Positions 7,344-16,386 are shown, numbered from the stretch's first letter. The stretch: 28,194 nucleotides of DNA from Eubacteriaceae bacterium UBA7485 (GCA_002478485.1 DLOL01000016.1:1-28194); one strand, 5' to 3'. The notes: generated by a model not told the origin, from the letters alone. Numbers and translations: made by a program.

Positions 7344-8019
7344 AATTCTTTATCGAAACAACATCAACTAAAACTTCACCTCTTACAAGAGAAATCGTAC
7401 AGGGCGACTTTGTTACAATATTAGAGACTGAAAGTCCTGCCTTTTTTCTCTCTAGAATGGCGTCATGGAGCGGATAATAAAAGCCTTCCAGGCTAACTCC
7501 CTCTACTCGTTTTGAGAGCGGCAGGATCGACACCAGTGTGCCCTCCGGTAGATCAAAGGACATCTTTGCAGGACCTTCCAAATAGTAAAGCGTATCTTGT
7601 GGCTCATGAATCTCAGCTTTAATTCCAAGATCGGATGCTGCTTCAAGAATGTTAAGATTTGTGACGGCGTGATCCATTCTTCCACCGGTAACACCGGTAA
7701 CAATAACCCGGGTCGCGCCTTTATCTTTTGCCCTTTCAAGTGCAATTTCAAGATCTGTTTCATCTTTTTCTTTTGGATGCTGCTTGATCTCGATTCCCTT
7801 CTCCTTGAAATAAGAAAGTGTTTCAGGACTGATGCTGTCAAGATCCCCCACGATTAAATCCGGATCGATGCCGATTCCCTTTAAGGTTTCAGCAGCACCG
7901 TCGGCCGCGATGATTAAATCCGCATCCTTTCTGAGTGATGAAGCGAACATCCTGGAGGGATAATCGCCATTGGCGTAGATTAAGGCTGTATATTCTCTTT
8001 TTTCTATCGGATGATTCAT
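7342..8019 (-). CDS. thiN: Thiamine pyrophosphokinase
   Basis: This 225-aa protein carries the thiamine pyrophosphokinase motifs AADGAAETL (D40), PDLIVGDLDS (D59, D61) and TGVTGGRMDHAVTNL. It transfers pyrophosphate from ATP to thiamine, giving the cofactor thiamine diphosphate. It begins one base after the rsgA stop, so the two are a transcription unit; the ribosome binding site is weak (GAAAGAAG). In most relatives rpe (ribulose-phosphate 3-epimerase) lies between rsgA and thiN; here it is absent. A terminator overlaps its stop codon. Confidence 0.93.
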   Translation of the reverse strand: MNHPIEKREYTALIYANGDYPSRMFASSLRKDADLIIAADGAAETLKGIGIDPDLIVGDLDSISPETLSYFKEKGIEIKQHPKEKDETDLEIALERAKDKGATRVIVTGVTGGRMDHAVTNLNILEAASDLGIKAEIHEPQDTLYYLEGPAKMSFDLPEGTLVSILPLSKRVEGVSLEGFYYPLHDAILERKKAGLSVSNIVTKSPCTISLVRGEVLVDVVSIKN

Positions 8020-8020
8020 A

Positions 8021-8971
8021 TTAATACTTCTTTCTGTTCTGTATCAGGCTTCGGAGTTCTTTGTAGTTAAGATATCTCTCTTTCGCAATCCGCCCTTCAC
8101 GGACCGCTTCACGCACTCCGCATCCCGGTTCTTTAATATGCGCGCAATCATCAAACCGGCAGCTTTCTTCTTCAAATTCAGGATAGTAGTGTGGCAAATC
8201 ATATTCAGAAAAATCTGGGTCCAGCATCTCGAATTCCAAGTTTGAAAAGCCTGGCGTGTCCACTAGAAAGCCTCCGGAAAGCGATGGAAGAAGTTCTACG
8301 TGGCGGGTTGTGTGTTTTCCCCTGCCTGTTTTATCAGAAAGCTGTCCCGTATCCATTTCATGTGAAGAGAGACGGTTAATCAGTGTGGATTTCCCGACTC
8401 CTGACGGCCCTGCCAGGAAAGCAGTTTCACCTTGAATCAGCTTTGTGAGGGCATCAAAGTTTTCATCTTCCTTTGCTGAAACTTCAAGGACAGGAAAACC
8501 TGTCGGTTCATAGATTTTTTTATAGTAAGAAAAGTTGTCTTTTTTATCCGTATCGGCCTTCGTGAAGAGAATAATGGGATCCACACCCGACATCTGGCAG
8601 TAAACCAGCAGTTTATCAAGAAGTGTTAAATCAGGCTTTGGCTTGGTCAGCGCAAAGCACAGAATCGCTTTATCCACATTTACGACAGTTGGTCTGATGA
8701 GTTCATTCTTGCGTGGCTCGATCTCTTCGATTGAAAAATCGCCTTCCGGCGAGACAATCAGACGAACCAGATCACCAATAGCCGGCTTAATTTTTTTGAG
8801 TCTAAATTTTCCTTTTGCCTTGCATTCAATCGGATAAGGGATAGGATTTCCATCCGAATCCGTTAATTCCACATTTCTAACTGGAACCGCATAATAGAAT
8901 CCTCCGACTCCTTTGATGATTCGGAAGAGAATTTCATCAAGCTGGTCAATTGAATAAGTTTCTTTGCTCAT
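8021..8971 (-). CDS. rsgA: Ribosome small-subunit-dependent GTPase RsgA
   Basis: This 316-aa circularly permuted GTPase has an N-terminal OB-fold, then G4 TKAD (137-140) before the P-loop GPSGVGKST (188-196), G3 DTPG (238-241), and a C-terminal zinc site (C271, C276, H278, C284). RsgA acts in late 30S maturation. I chose the ATG at 8971 because AAAGGAAG lies just upstream; an earlier ATG at 8995 has no such site. G4 reads TKAD instead of the common NKxD; variation at the first position is seen in GTPases but is worth noting. It lies downstream of prkC, separated by a long hairpin. Confidence 0.95.
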   Translation of the reverse strand: MSKETYSIDQLDEILFRIIKGVGGFYYAVPVRNVELTDSDGNPIPYPIECKAKGKFRLKKIKPAIGDLVRLIVSPEGDFSIEEIEPRKNELIRPTVVNVDKAILCFALTKPKPDLTLLDKLLVYCQMSGVDPIILFTKADTDKKDNFSYYKKIYEPTGFPVLEVSAKEDENFDALTKLIQGETAFLAGPSGVGKSTLINRLSSHEMDTGQLSDKTGRGKHTTRHVELLPSLSGGFLVDTPGFSNLEFEMLDPDFSEYDLPHYYPEFEEESCRFDDCAHIKEPGCGVREAVREGRIAKERYLNYKELRSLIQNRKKY

Positions 8972-9047
8972 CAAACTTCCTTTATTTTTTTTCATAAATT
9001 AAACCGCTGTTTTCAATTATTTTACCGCAGAATTACGGCTGCTAACA

Positions 9048-9095
9048 AAATGAGAAAGCTCCTGACGGAATTGAAATTTCCATCAGGAGCTTTCT
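9048..9095 (-). terminator. Long terminator-like hairpin after prkC
   Basis: The arms 9053-9070 and 9078-9095 pair over 18 bases with a single mismatch and a 7-base loop. The tail on the minus strand is only moderately T-rich (CATTTTG), while on the plus strand it is AGCTTTTT. It lies about 15 bases after the prkC stop. It either ends the upstream transcript or protects its 3' end. Confidence 0.65.
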
Positions 9096-9109
9096 AGCTT
9101 TTTATAACC

Positions 9110-11038
9110 TTATTGAAGGCTGCTTTGTATAGAACCTACCGGATCACTAAAAAAGCTCTTCAAATTCTCAAGTGAATTTGACAGATCAGTACTGACCATT
9201 CCCGTCCGGGCTGTCTGCGTCGTATCCGTGCTTGGCGTTGTTGTCGTGGATGAAGGGGTCTGGTTCTGATTCTGGTTTTGGTTCTGATTCTGGTTTTGAT
9301 TCGATGAATCGCTGGTGCTTGGTGTGGTTGTTGAGGAAGAACTCGAACTTGTGTCCTGTTTGGTTGGCGGACCTGAACTCACTACAAAGTTTATATAGGT
9401 TCCTTTTGCTACAGAAGCATTCTCAGCAGGATCCTGAGAGATAACCATTCCGGCAGCATAGGTCGTAGATTCCTGCTGCGTAACCGTTCCGATATTCAAT
9501 CCGTAGGAAGAAAGGCGTTGCTGCGCATCTGCTTGCGTCAGCCCTACTATACCGGGCACATTGACTGTGTCTTCTCCCTTGCTGACATAAATCGTCACTT
9601 TGGTGCCTTCCTGAACAGTTGTTCCGCTAGATGGTTCCATTCGGAAGACGGTACCATAATTATAGTCAGAATTAAACTCTCTTTTTATATCAATGGTAAA
9701 GTTTGCATCAGTCAGGGTCTTTGTTGCCTGCTCTTCACTATCTCCCACTACATTCGGGACGTTTGCTGTCTTAACACCCTTACTGACAACGACCTGGATC
9801 ACGCTTCCTTCTTTGGCTTCAGAATTCGCTTTCGGGTTCTGCGAGATGATCTTTCCGGTTTCCACATCCTGGCTGTATTCTTCTTTTTCAACCTCAAGAC
9901 TCAGGTTCGATTCCTTTAATGCATTTGTAGCATCAGATACGTTCATATTTTCAAGATTTGGTACAATAACACTCTTGTTGAAAACAATCCCGTTCATATA
10001 CATATAAATAAATGCACCGGCTAAAACCAATAAAATGATCAAAGACGTCCATAATCCCGTATGCTTCTTTTTCTTTGGGACGGCCGGAGTTAAAGGTCCT
10101 GTATCTGAATCAGATTCATCTTCATGAAGAGGTTCTGTTTGAAAAAGACTCTCGCCATCAAAATCATCCGTATCCATTGGAGGTAGGGACGTGCTTGGAA
10201 GAGAAGCGGTGAAATCATTTAGGATGGTGTCCAGATCAGCAATGAGCTCATCTGTATTCTGGTATCGTGCATCTGGAGCTTTTTGCGTCAGTTTGATAAT
10301 AACTTCGTTAACGGATTCTGGAATCTCCGGCACAATTTCTTTCGGAGGAACAATCGGTTCTTGAATGTGCTTAATCGCAATCGAAACCGTGTTTTCTTCA
10401 TCAAATGGAACCTGTCCGGTTAAAAGCTCATAATACATGATTCCAAGAGAATATAAGTCGCTTCGTTCATCTACAAAGCCCCCCCTGGCTTGTTCAGGAC
10501 TGATGTAATGAACAGAACCCATGGTTTGGTTTGTAATGGTGAGCGTGCTGGAGGTAATCGCCCGGGCAATACCAAAATCGGCAACCTTCGGTGTTAGTTT
10601 TCTTGTAAGCAGAATATTGTGCGGTTTAATATCACGATGGATAATCTTATGCTCATGGGCGCATTTAAGGGCCTCTGCGACCTCAAGGACGTACTGTGTG
10701 GCTTCCTGATAATCAAGATGGCCTTTCTTGTTTAAATACTGCTTGAGGGTAATCCCGTCCACATACTCCATGATGATGTAGTAAATGTTATCTTGAACAC
10801 CCACGTCGTACACAGAGACAATATTGGGATGAGACAAACCGGCGGCTGCCTGCGATTCACGGTCGAACTTCTTGATAAACTGCTCGTTATCCGTATATTC
10901 CGGTCTCAAAATCTTAACCGCTACAAAGCGATTGAGTTTTAAGTCCTTGGCCTTGAAGACATAAGCCATTCCCCCACGTCCGATTGCCTCTAAAATCTGG
11001 TAGCGGTTGTTGAGAATCTGACCGATTAAATAGTCCAT
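9110..11038 (-). CDS. prkC: Serine/threonine protein kinase PrkC/Stk with PASTA domains
   Basis: This 642-aa protein has a cytoplasmic Hanks-type kinase domain (about 13-275): glycine loop GRGGMAYVF (20-28), K42, HRDIKPHN (134-141), DFG (154-156) and SPEQARGG. An acidic linker and a KKKK stop lead to one membrane span (~328-350). Three extracellular PASTA repeats follow (about 356-421, 425-487, 491-556). Then comes a Ser/Thr-rich tail with (QN)-type repeats at ~580-593. PASTA kinases sense muropeptides or lipid II and control cell-wall metabolism and dormancy exit. The start codon overlaps the prpC stop (TAATG), so kinase and phosphatase are translationally coupled. The QN-rich tail beyond the last PASTA domain is the unusual part. 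Confidence 0.96.
   Translation of the reverse strand: MDYLIGQILNNRYQILEAIGRGGMAYVFKAKDLKLNRFVAVKILRPEYTDNEQFIKKFDRESQAAAGLSHPNIVSVYDVGVQDNIYYIIMEYVDGITLKQYLNKKGHLDYQEATQYVLEVAEALKCAHEHKIIHRDIKPHNILLTRKLTPKVADFGIARAITSSTLTITNQTMGSVHYISPEQARGGFVDERSDLYSLGIMYYELLTGQVPFDEENTVSIAIKHIQEPIVPPKEIVPEIPESVNEVIIKLTQKAPDARYQNTDELIADLDTILNDFTASLPSTSLPPMDTDDFDGESLFQTEPLHEDESDSDTGPLTPAVPKKKKHTGLWTSLIILLVLAGAFIYMYMNGIVFNKSVIVPNLENMNVSDATNALKESNLSLEVEKEEYSQDVETGKIISQNPKANSEAKEGSVIQVVVSKGVKTANVPNVVGDSEEQATKTLTDANFTIDIKREFNSDYNYGTVFRMEPSSGTTVQEGTKVTIYVSKGEDTVNVPGIVGLTQADAQQRLSSYGLNIGTVTQQESTTYAAGMVISQDPAENASVAKGTYINFVVSSGPPTKQDTSSSSSSTTTPSTSDSSNQNQNQNQNQNQNQTPSSTTTTPSTDTTQTARTGMVSTDLSNSLENLKSFFSDPVGSIQSSLQ
9259..9301 (-). 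repeat. Gln-Asn repeat coding tract in prkC
   Basis: A run of near-identical 6-base units encodes alternating Asn and Gln (residues ~580-593 of PrkC), extracellular and beyond the last PASTA repeat. A slippage-prone tract of this sort could vary in length between strains; every unit is six bases, so length changes would stay in frame. Confidence 0.8.
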
Positions 11039-11781
11039 TAGTCTCCCCCTCCGCTTTCCGTAAAGAGAAGAACGGTGATATTGTCATTTCCCCCGTTCTG
11101 ATTGGCCGTGTTAATCAATTCTTTAACCGCGCTTTCGAGATGATCTCTTTTCTCCCAGACGATTCGTCTGATTTCTTCTTCGGATACCATGTTGTACAAA
11201 CCATCTGTGCAGACAAGATAAATATCATTCCTGCATACATCGTATTCGTACAAGTCAATCGTCACCATTGAGTCTGTCCCGAGTGCGCGTGTAATGACAT
11301 TCTTCTGGGGATGTCTTGCAGCATCTTTGGGGTCAAGTCTTCCCTCATCGATCAGCATCTGAACCAGTGAATGGTCCTTTGTCAGGCGAGAGATACCCTT
11401 CGAATTAATTCTGTAAGCTCTACTGTCTCCAACCTGAGTGATTGAAAGTTTTCCTCTTCCCTCAATGCACAATGTTAGTGTCGTAGCCATGCCTGAAAGC
11501 TGAGGGTCATGAATACTGGCTCTGACAATTTCAGTATTGATATTATTGACAAAGCGGTCCATTTCAAGCGGATCTGAATAATCATTCACTTCGGTCAGGA
11601 AATTCTGAATATAATTAACAGCCATCTGGCTTGCTACTTCTCCTGACCGGTGGCCGCCCAATCCGTCCGCCGCGGCAAAAACATAATATTCGGTGCCGTC
11701 GTTCTGGATCTCGGCAGCTAGACAGGCATCTTGATTAATTTTTCGCTTTGCTCCGATATTCGTGGCATAAGCACATTTCAT
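11038..11781 (-). CDS. prpC: PP2C-type protein phosphatase PrpC/Stp
   Basis: This 247-aa protein has the PP2C metal and catalytic motifs: NQDA (D18), AAADGLGGHRSGE (D39), GMATTLTL, VGDSRAYR, VCTDGLYNMV and GGNDNITVLL. It dephosphorylates targets of the partner kinase PrkC, its immediate downstream neighbour, whose ATG overlaps the prpC stop. The start follows rlmN by three bases, with a GAGGAAT ribosome binding site inside the end of rlmN. Length and motifs are normal. Confidence 0.95.
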   Translation of the reverse strand: MKCAYATNIGAKRKINQDACLAAEIQNDGTEYYVFAAADGLGGHRSGEVASQMAVNYIQNFLTEVNDYSDPLEMDRFVNNINTEIVRASIHDPQLSGMATTLTLCIEGRGKLSITQVGDSRAYRINSKGISRLTKDHSLVQMLIDEGRLDPKDAARHPQKNVITRALGTDSMVTIDLYEYDVCRNDIYLVCTDGLYNMVSEEEIRRIVWEKRDHLESAVKELINTANQNGGNDNITVLLFTESGGGD

Positions 11782-11784
11782 AAA

Positions 11785-12807
11785 TTAAATTCCTCTGCTG
11801 TTTCTGCGGAGCTGTCCGCAGGCAGCATCAATATTGCTGCCGTTTTTTCTTCTTATTGTAGCGTTAAGCCCGGCCTTTTTCAATTCGGCCGCAAACTTGT
11901 TTACATTTTTGCTACGTTTGTGGTCAGTTTCTGTTACATCATTCAAGGGAATCAGATTGATATGATGCGGATGTCCTTTCAGAAGTTTTTTCAGTTCTGC
12001 CACATCTTCAGGTCTGTCATTTTTTCCATCAATTAGAGTATATTCAAACGTGACTCGTCGTCCGGTCTTATCAAAATAATCTTCACATGCCTGCATCAAT
12101 TCAGGTACCGGATAAGCTTTGGCAACCGGCATCAGTTTGGCTCGATCCTCCTGAAATGGTGAATGAAGCGAAACGGCAAGCCCGATCTGAAGATCTTGAT
12201 TCGCGAGTTTCCGAATCCCCGGTACCAATCCGCAGGTTGAGAGCGTAATGTGCCTTTGTCCGATTCCGAGAATTTCATTTGCTTTTTTGATAAAGCTCAT
12301 TACCTCATCAAAATTGTCCAATGGTTCTCCCATGCCCATCAAAACGATATTGGATACACGCTCGCCCGAATCTTTTTCCGCATTTGCTACTTCCATGAGC
12401 ATTTCTTCAGCTGTAAGATTTCTAACCTTGCCTCCGAGTCCTGAGGCGCAAAATGTGCATCCCATATTACATCCCACTTGAGAAGAAATACAAAGGCTCT
12501 GTCCGTGTGGATACTTCATCAAAACCGATTCAACCCGTTCCCCATCCGGATATTCAAGCAGGTATTTCACAGTTCCATCTTCTGGATCTTTCTGCTTTCG
12601 AATTACTTCACCTAAAGAAACAGTATAATCCTTCTCCAATTTATCAATCAAGGATGCCGGCAGATTTTTCATGTTCTTAAAATCATAGACTCTGTTTTTG
12701 TAAATCCAGTCATAAATCTGGCTGCCGCGAAAGGGTTTTTCCCCGATCTCTTTCATGATGGCCTTGAGCTGCTTTTGATCAAGACCATAAAGATTCTTCT
12801 TTTCCAT
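11785..12807 (-). CDS. rlmN: Dual-specificity rRNA/tRNA adenine C2-methyltransferase RlmN
   Basis: This 340-aa radical-SAM enzyme starts MEKKNLYGLDQKQLKAI, typical of RlmN. It has the CxxxCxxC cluster (C113, C117, C120 in GCNMGCTFC) and the C-terminal methylated cysteine C330 (IDAACGQL). It makes m2A2503 in 23S rRNA and m2A37 in some tRNAs. A terminator-like hairpin at the end of rsmB finishes 13 bases before its ATG, leaving no room for a promoter and a poor ribosome binding site. It therefore probably depends on read-through. Confidence 0.95.
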   Translation of the reverse strand: MEKKNLYGLDQKQLKAIMKEIGEKPFRGSQIYDWIYKNRVYDFKNMKNLPASLIDKLEKDYTVSLGEVIRKQKDPEDGTVKYLLEYPDGERVESVLMKYPHGQSLCISSQVGCNMGCTFCASGLGGKVRNLTAEEMLMEVANAEKDSGERVSNIVLMGMGEPLDNFDEVMSFIKKANEILGIGQRHITLSTCGLVPGIRKLANQDLQIGLAVSLHSPFQEDRAKLMPVAKAYPVPELMQACEDYFDKTGRRVTFEYTLIDGKNDRPEDVAELKKLLKGHPHHINLIPLNDVTETDHKRSKNVNKFAAELKKAGLNATIRRKNGSNIDAACGQLRRNSRGI

Positions 12808-12819
12808 TCCCTAACCCAT

Positions 12820-12844
12820 AAAAAAAGCGGGTTTTATCCCGCTT
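12820..12844 (-). terminator. Terminator-like hairpin between rsmB and rlmN
   Basis: The 7-bp stem AAGCGGG/CCCGCTT (12825-12831 and 12838-12844) has a 6-base loop and is followed on the minus strand by a run of seven T. The stem overlaps the rsmB stop codon. The next gene, rlmN, starts 13 bases downstream. Confidence 0.8.
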
Positions 12845-14111
12845 AAGATTCTTTTTTCAGTTTTGCCATATAAAAACAGTCCGACTCTTCAAGCGGAGAG
12901 GTCAATTCCTCTTTGATGAGTTGATACCCCGGATGATTTTCTAAAAACTTTGTGATCTGCTTCCCATTTTCACCGGGGTTAATTGTGCATGTAGAATAAA
13001 CCATCTCGCCTCCGTCCTTAAGGAGCGAATCTGCTTGATTTAGAATTTTTTCCTGCAGTTTTTCGAGTGATTTTAAGTCTTCCTGCTGCATTCTGTACCG
13101 GATCTCGGGTTTTCTTCTGATGATTCCTAATCCTGAACAGGGAACATCGAGGAGTATCTTATCAAATTTTTCACTCATATTCGGTTTTGAAGCATCCATT
13201 TGAACAGCTTTAACGATATCTGCGCCAAGACGATTCGCATTCTCTTCAATTAGCTTGACTCGAGACGCGTGGATATCGCCAGCAAGTACTTCTCCCTGAT
13301 CATCCATGATTGCCGCAAGATGTGTGCTTTTCCCGCCTGGCGCAGCACATAGATCTGCAACCCTTTCGTATGGTTTTGGGGAGAGCAGCTGGCTGATTTT
13401 TCCTGCGCCAGCATCTTGCACGGTCATCAAGCCCTCTTTATAAGCTTTAAGTCCTTCAACACCACCCGGAGGTAGATTTCCTTCAAGAATATACATCTCA
13501 TCGACATATGGATGGGTAGTCGCATCGATTCCTTCCTGGCCTAGTATGTCGAAAAGCATTTTTTCGTCTGCTTTGAGTGAATTCTTTCGAACAGTCAACG
13601 GCGGTCTAGAATTAAGGCGCTCAAAGACCGCATCGGCTTTATCCTGATAGGACTGCTTAAACAGATCGAGAATCCAGGACGGAAGGCTAGCCTTCTCTTC
13701 CGGGGAAAGTTGGTCAATCTCCTGAAGTAAAACTTCTCGATCGCCTGCAATCCTGCGTAAAACTGCGTTTGCCATGCCAGAGACGCGTTTATTGCTTTTT
13801 TTGACCTGGTTAACCGCAGAATTTATAGCTGCATAATCCGGGATTGAATCGAGCATGAGAAGCTCGTAAACGGCAAGTCTCAGCGCGTTTTTCACAGGAT
13901 CTTTTAACTTGTTAAATCCTCTTGTGATATATCGTCTAAGAATTCGGTCAATTATCTCACGGTTCTGAAGTGTACCGTAAACCAAGCGGGTAAGGAGGTT
14001 TTTCTCTCTTACTTTTCCGCTTTTGATAAGTTGGTCGAGTGCAAGATTCGTATAGGCTCCCTTTTCATCGACCTTGTTTAATACGGAGAGCGCGCCTTCC
14101 CTTGCGTTCAT
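12843..14111 (-). CDS. rsmB: 16S rRNA (cytosine967-C5)-methyltransferase
   Basis: This 422-aa protein has an N-terminal NusB-like helical RNA-binding domain (to ~125) and a C-terminal SAM methyltransferase domain: LCAAPGGKSTHLAA (254-267), LDVPCSGLGIIRRKPEIR with C325, and STCTINPGEN with catalytic C375. RsmB methylates C967 of 16S rRNA. Its ATG overlaps the stop of the upstream metallopeptidase (ATGA). The NusB domain plus Cys pair separates it from RlmI-like paralogues. Confidence 0.95.
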   Translation of the reverse strand: MNAREGALSVLNKVDEKGAYTNLALDQLIKSGKVREKNLLTRLVYGTLQNREIIDRILRRYITRGFNKLKDPVKNALRLAVYELLMLDSIPDYAAINSAVNQVKKSNKRVSGMANAVLRRIAGDREVLLQEIDQLSPEEKASLPSWILDLFKQSYQDKADAVFERLNSRPPLTVRKNSLKADEKMLFDILGQEGIDATTHPYVDEMYILEGNLPPGGVEGLKAYKEGLMTVQDAGAGKISQLLSPKPYERVADLCAAPGGKSTHLAAIMDDQGEVLAGDIHASRVKLIEENANRLGADIVKAVQMDASKPNMSEKFDKILLDVPCSGLGIIRRKPEIRYRMQQEDLKSLEKLQEKILNQADSLLKDGGEMVYSTCTINPGENGKQITKFLENHPGYQLIKEELTSPLEESDCFYMAKLKKES

Positions 14112-14818
14112 GACCGGCGGTCCCTTAACACTAAAAGTCGGATAAGTGTAAGGAGAGAGGTGAGCATGCTTGCAACATACGTTAATGCTGCAGCAGAAAG
14201 AACCCTCTTTACCCCTCCGATATCTTCCGGCGGCAGAATCCCATATTCTGAGATCGTTTTTACCGCTCGTCTTGAAGCATCAAATTCGACAGGAAGCGTA
14301 ATCAGATAAAACAGAAAAGCCACAAGGTAAAGGATGATGCCGATATTCATCAGAGTATATCCAAACGATCCTTTTCCTGCTCCAAAGATCAAACCGATAA
14401 AGAAAAGCGGCCAGGCTGCCTGAGAACAAAAACCGCTGACTGGCACGATTGCGTTTCGAAATTTCATGGGCCAGTACCCTACCGCATCCTGAATCGCATG
14501 ACCGGTTTCATGGGCGGCAACTCCGACAGCTGCAACGGTTGGCGAATTGATAACATTTTGAGATAAACTCATCAATTTAGTGGCCGGATTATAATTATCC
14601 GTCAACTCTCCGGAAATCGGAACGATTTTTATATTTCGAAGCGATGCAATTCCTGTATCGATCATGATTTCACGCGCAGCTTGTCCACCCGTTATTCCGT
14701 TCTGGGTTCTAACCTGCGAATATTTATTAAATGCACTGGAGACTCTTGCCTGGGCATACATGGAAAGCAAAATGCCAGGAATGAGCAGCAGGTAAGTCCA
14801 GTCTGCAAAATAAAACAT
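14108..14818 (-). CDS. Membrane zinc metallopeptidase (YugP family)
   Basis: This 236-aa integral membrane protein has an N-terminal span (~8-22), the zinc-protease motif HETGH (103-107) in AAHETGHAIQDAVGYWP, two central hydrophobic spans (~125-190), the family motif EFDASRRA, and a C-terminal span. This is the YugP-type neutral zinc metallopeptidase family, whose substrates are unknown. It lies between fmt and rsmB, as in Clostridia, and its stop overlaps the rsmB ATG. A strong GAAAGGGGGAT ribosome binding site supports the start. Confidence 0.9.
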   Translation of the reverse strand: MFYFADWTYLLLIPGILLSMYAQARVSSAFNKYSQVRTQNGITGGQAAREIMIDTGIASLRNIKIVPISGELTDNYNPATKLMSLSQNVINSPTVAAVGVAAHETGHAIQDAVGYWPMKFRNAIVPVSGFCSQAAWPLFFIGLIFGAGKGSFGYTLMNIGIILYLVAFLFYLITLPVEFDASRRAVKTISEYGILPPEDIGGVKRVLSAAALTYVASMLTSLLTLIRLLVLRDRRS

Positions 14819-14847
14819 AAGATCCCCCTTTCTAAGATATGAGATCT

Positions 14848-15801
14848 TTAAGCTTTGAAAACGGCATTGTCGCTGATTTGATTTCCAACAAAATAGTCTT
14901 CAACTTTCATTCTTTTTTTGCCTGGGAATTGAATCTCACCTATTCGAACCGCGCCGTCCCGGCAGGCAATCAAAAGTCCGTTTTTTCGATCTTTTTCAAG
15001 AATGGTTCCAGGTTTGGCTGTCTTCGCTTGTTCAAATCTCGGGGAGAAGACCTTGACTTTCATTTCTTTACCGTTTTCCAAAAGAATTCCGTATGGGCCC
15101 GGAAATGGGTCTGTACCGTTTATCCTTCTTACGATTTTTTTCCCCTCTTGGCCAAAATGAATCTCTCCTGTCTTCTTCTCTACTTTATCAGCGTAATCCG
15201 CTTTCTTTGAATCCTGTTTAACCGGAAGGATTGATCCGTTTAAATATTCCGGAAGCAGTTCAACGAGTAATTTTGCGCCGATTTCAGAAAGCTTATTATG
15301 AAGCTCTCCCGCCGTAGTCTGATCGGTAATCGGTGTTTCACATACACCGATCATATCACCAGTATCCATCCCTTCGTCTAACTGCATAATCGTCACTCCG
15401 CTTTTCTCATCTCCGTCTATAATCGCATGATGAACCGGAGCTGCCCCTCTAAGATGAGGCAGGAGAGATCCATGAATGTTTAAAGAGCCGTATTTCGGAA
15501 TGTCTAAAATATTCTTTCTTAGAATTTGACCATATGCAGCTACGACAAACAAATCTGGACGGAGAGATTGAAGCCTGTCTTCTCCTTCCTTAGAAACGTT
15601 ATCCGGCTGATAAACCTCAATCCCTAAGTCAAGGGCAGTTTGTTTGACAGGAAGAAACTTTATCTTCTTTCCCCTGGAATTCGGGCGATCCGGTTGTGTT
15701 AAGACAAGATCCACCTTCACGTCATCCATCGCGTTAAGTGCCTTAAGGGCTGGTACAGCAAAATCACTCGACCCCATAAAGATCACATGACACGGTTTCA
15801 T
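14848..15801 (-). CDS. fmt: Methionyl-tRNA formyltransferase
   Basis: This 317-aa protein has the formyltransferase fold: start VIFMGSSDFAVPALKAL, the formyl-donor/catalytic triad N108, H110, D146 (LNIHGSLLPHLRGAAPV and DEGMDTGDM), and the C-terminal Fmt domain with RINGTDPFPGPYG. It formylates initiator Met-tRNA. The ATG overlaps the def stop (15798-15801). The pairing with deformylase is the classical def-fmt operon. Confidence 0.96.
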   Translation of the reverse strand: MKPCHVIFMGSSDFAVPALKALNAMDDVKVDLVLTQPDRPNSRGKKIKFLPVKQTALDLGIEVYQPDNVSKEGEDRLQSLRPDLFVVAAYGQILRKNILDIPKYGSLNIHGSLLPHLRGAAPVHHAIIDGDEKSGVTIMQLDEGMDTGDMIGVCETPITDQTTAGELHNKLSEIGAKLLVELLPEYLNGSILPVKQDSKKADYADKVEKKTGEIHFGQEGKKIVRRINGTDPFPGPYGILLENGKEMKVKVFSPRFEQAKTAKPGTILEKDRKNGLLIACRDGAVRIGEIQFPGKKRMKVEDYFVGNQISDNAVFKA

Positions 15802-16331
15802 TCAAGAAGTCCTCTCTTAACATAATCCTTCATATCAGAAGCACCTGTGGTATGGTAAAAATCCTCAAAATTTTCATCCACAACCATAGTCCCTTCTTGA
15901 ACAAGATCGGTGTAGACTACTCCATTTAGGTGATCATTTTCGTGGCAGACACAACGAGCGAATAAATCCGTGCAGATTGCTTTTTTTCTTTCTCCGTCAA
16001 GATTTGTATATTCAACTGTAATTTGGGTCGGGCGCGCAACAGCACCGGTCAGTCCGGGATAAGATAGGCATCCTTCATCCATAACTTCCTCTCCTTCCGG
16101 ATCGGACAGAACAGGATTGATCATGACATAAGGTCCTTCTCCAACATCCACAACGAAAATCTTTCTCAGAACACCAACCTGGGGGCCAGCTAAGCCAACA
16201 CCTTCCTCTTTATACATGGTATCGATCATATCTTGAGCCAGCTCCTTGATTCTTGGCGTGATTTCTTTAATCTCTCTTGTCTTTTTTCTTAGAATCGGAT
16301 CCCCGGAGACCCTAAGTTTTCTTATAGCCAT
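15798..16331 (-). CDS. def: Peptide deformylase
   Basis: This 177-aa protein has the three deformylase motifs: GLAGPQVG (46-53), EGCLSYPG with metal ligand C88, and HENDH (130-134) with H130, E131 and H134. It removes the N-terminal formyl group from new proteins. It ends in an overlap with fmt. It starts about 55 bases after priA; I see no terminator in that gap. Confidence 0.97.
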   Translation of the reverse strand: MAIRKLRVSGDPILRKKTREIKEITPRIKELAQDMIDTMYKEEGVGLAGPQVGVLRKIFVVDVGEGPYVMINPVLSDPEGEEVMDEGCLSYPGLTGAVARPTQITVEYTNLDGERKKAICTDLFARCVCHENDHLNGVVYTDLVQEGTMVVDENFEDFYHTTGASDMKDYVKRGLLE

Positions 16332-16386
16332 ATGTATTATCCTTCCATCTAAACTTAATATTTATATTTTTGTACGCTCAGCTTCA

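Noticed and set aside
7295..7345. Tiny plus-strand open frame (16 codons) between rpmB and thiN, considered as SpoVM-like
   Set aside because: No ribosome binding site, runs into the thiN terminator and does not resemble SpoVM.
9259..9301. Short tandem repeat considered as a CRISPR-like array
   Set aside because: Six-base units with no spacers, in frame inside prkC.
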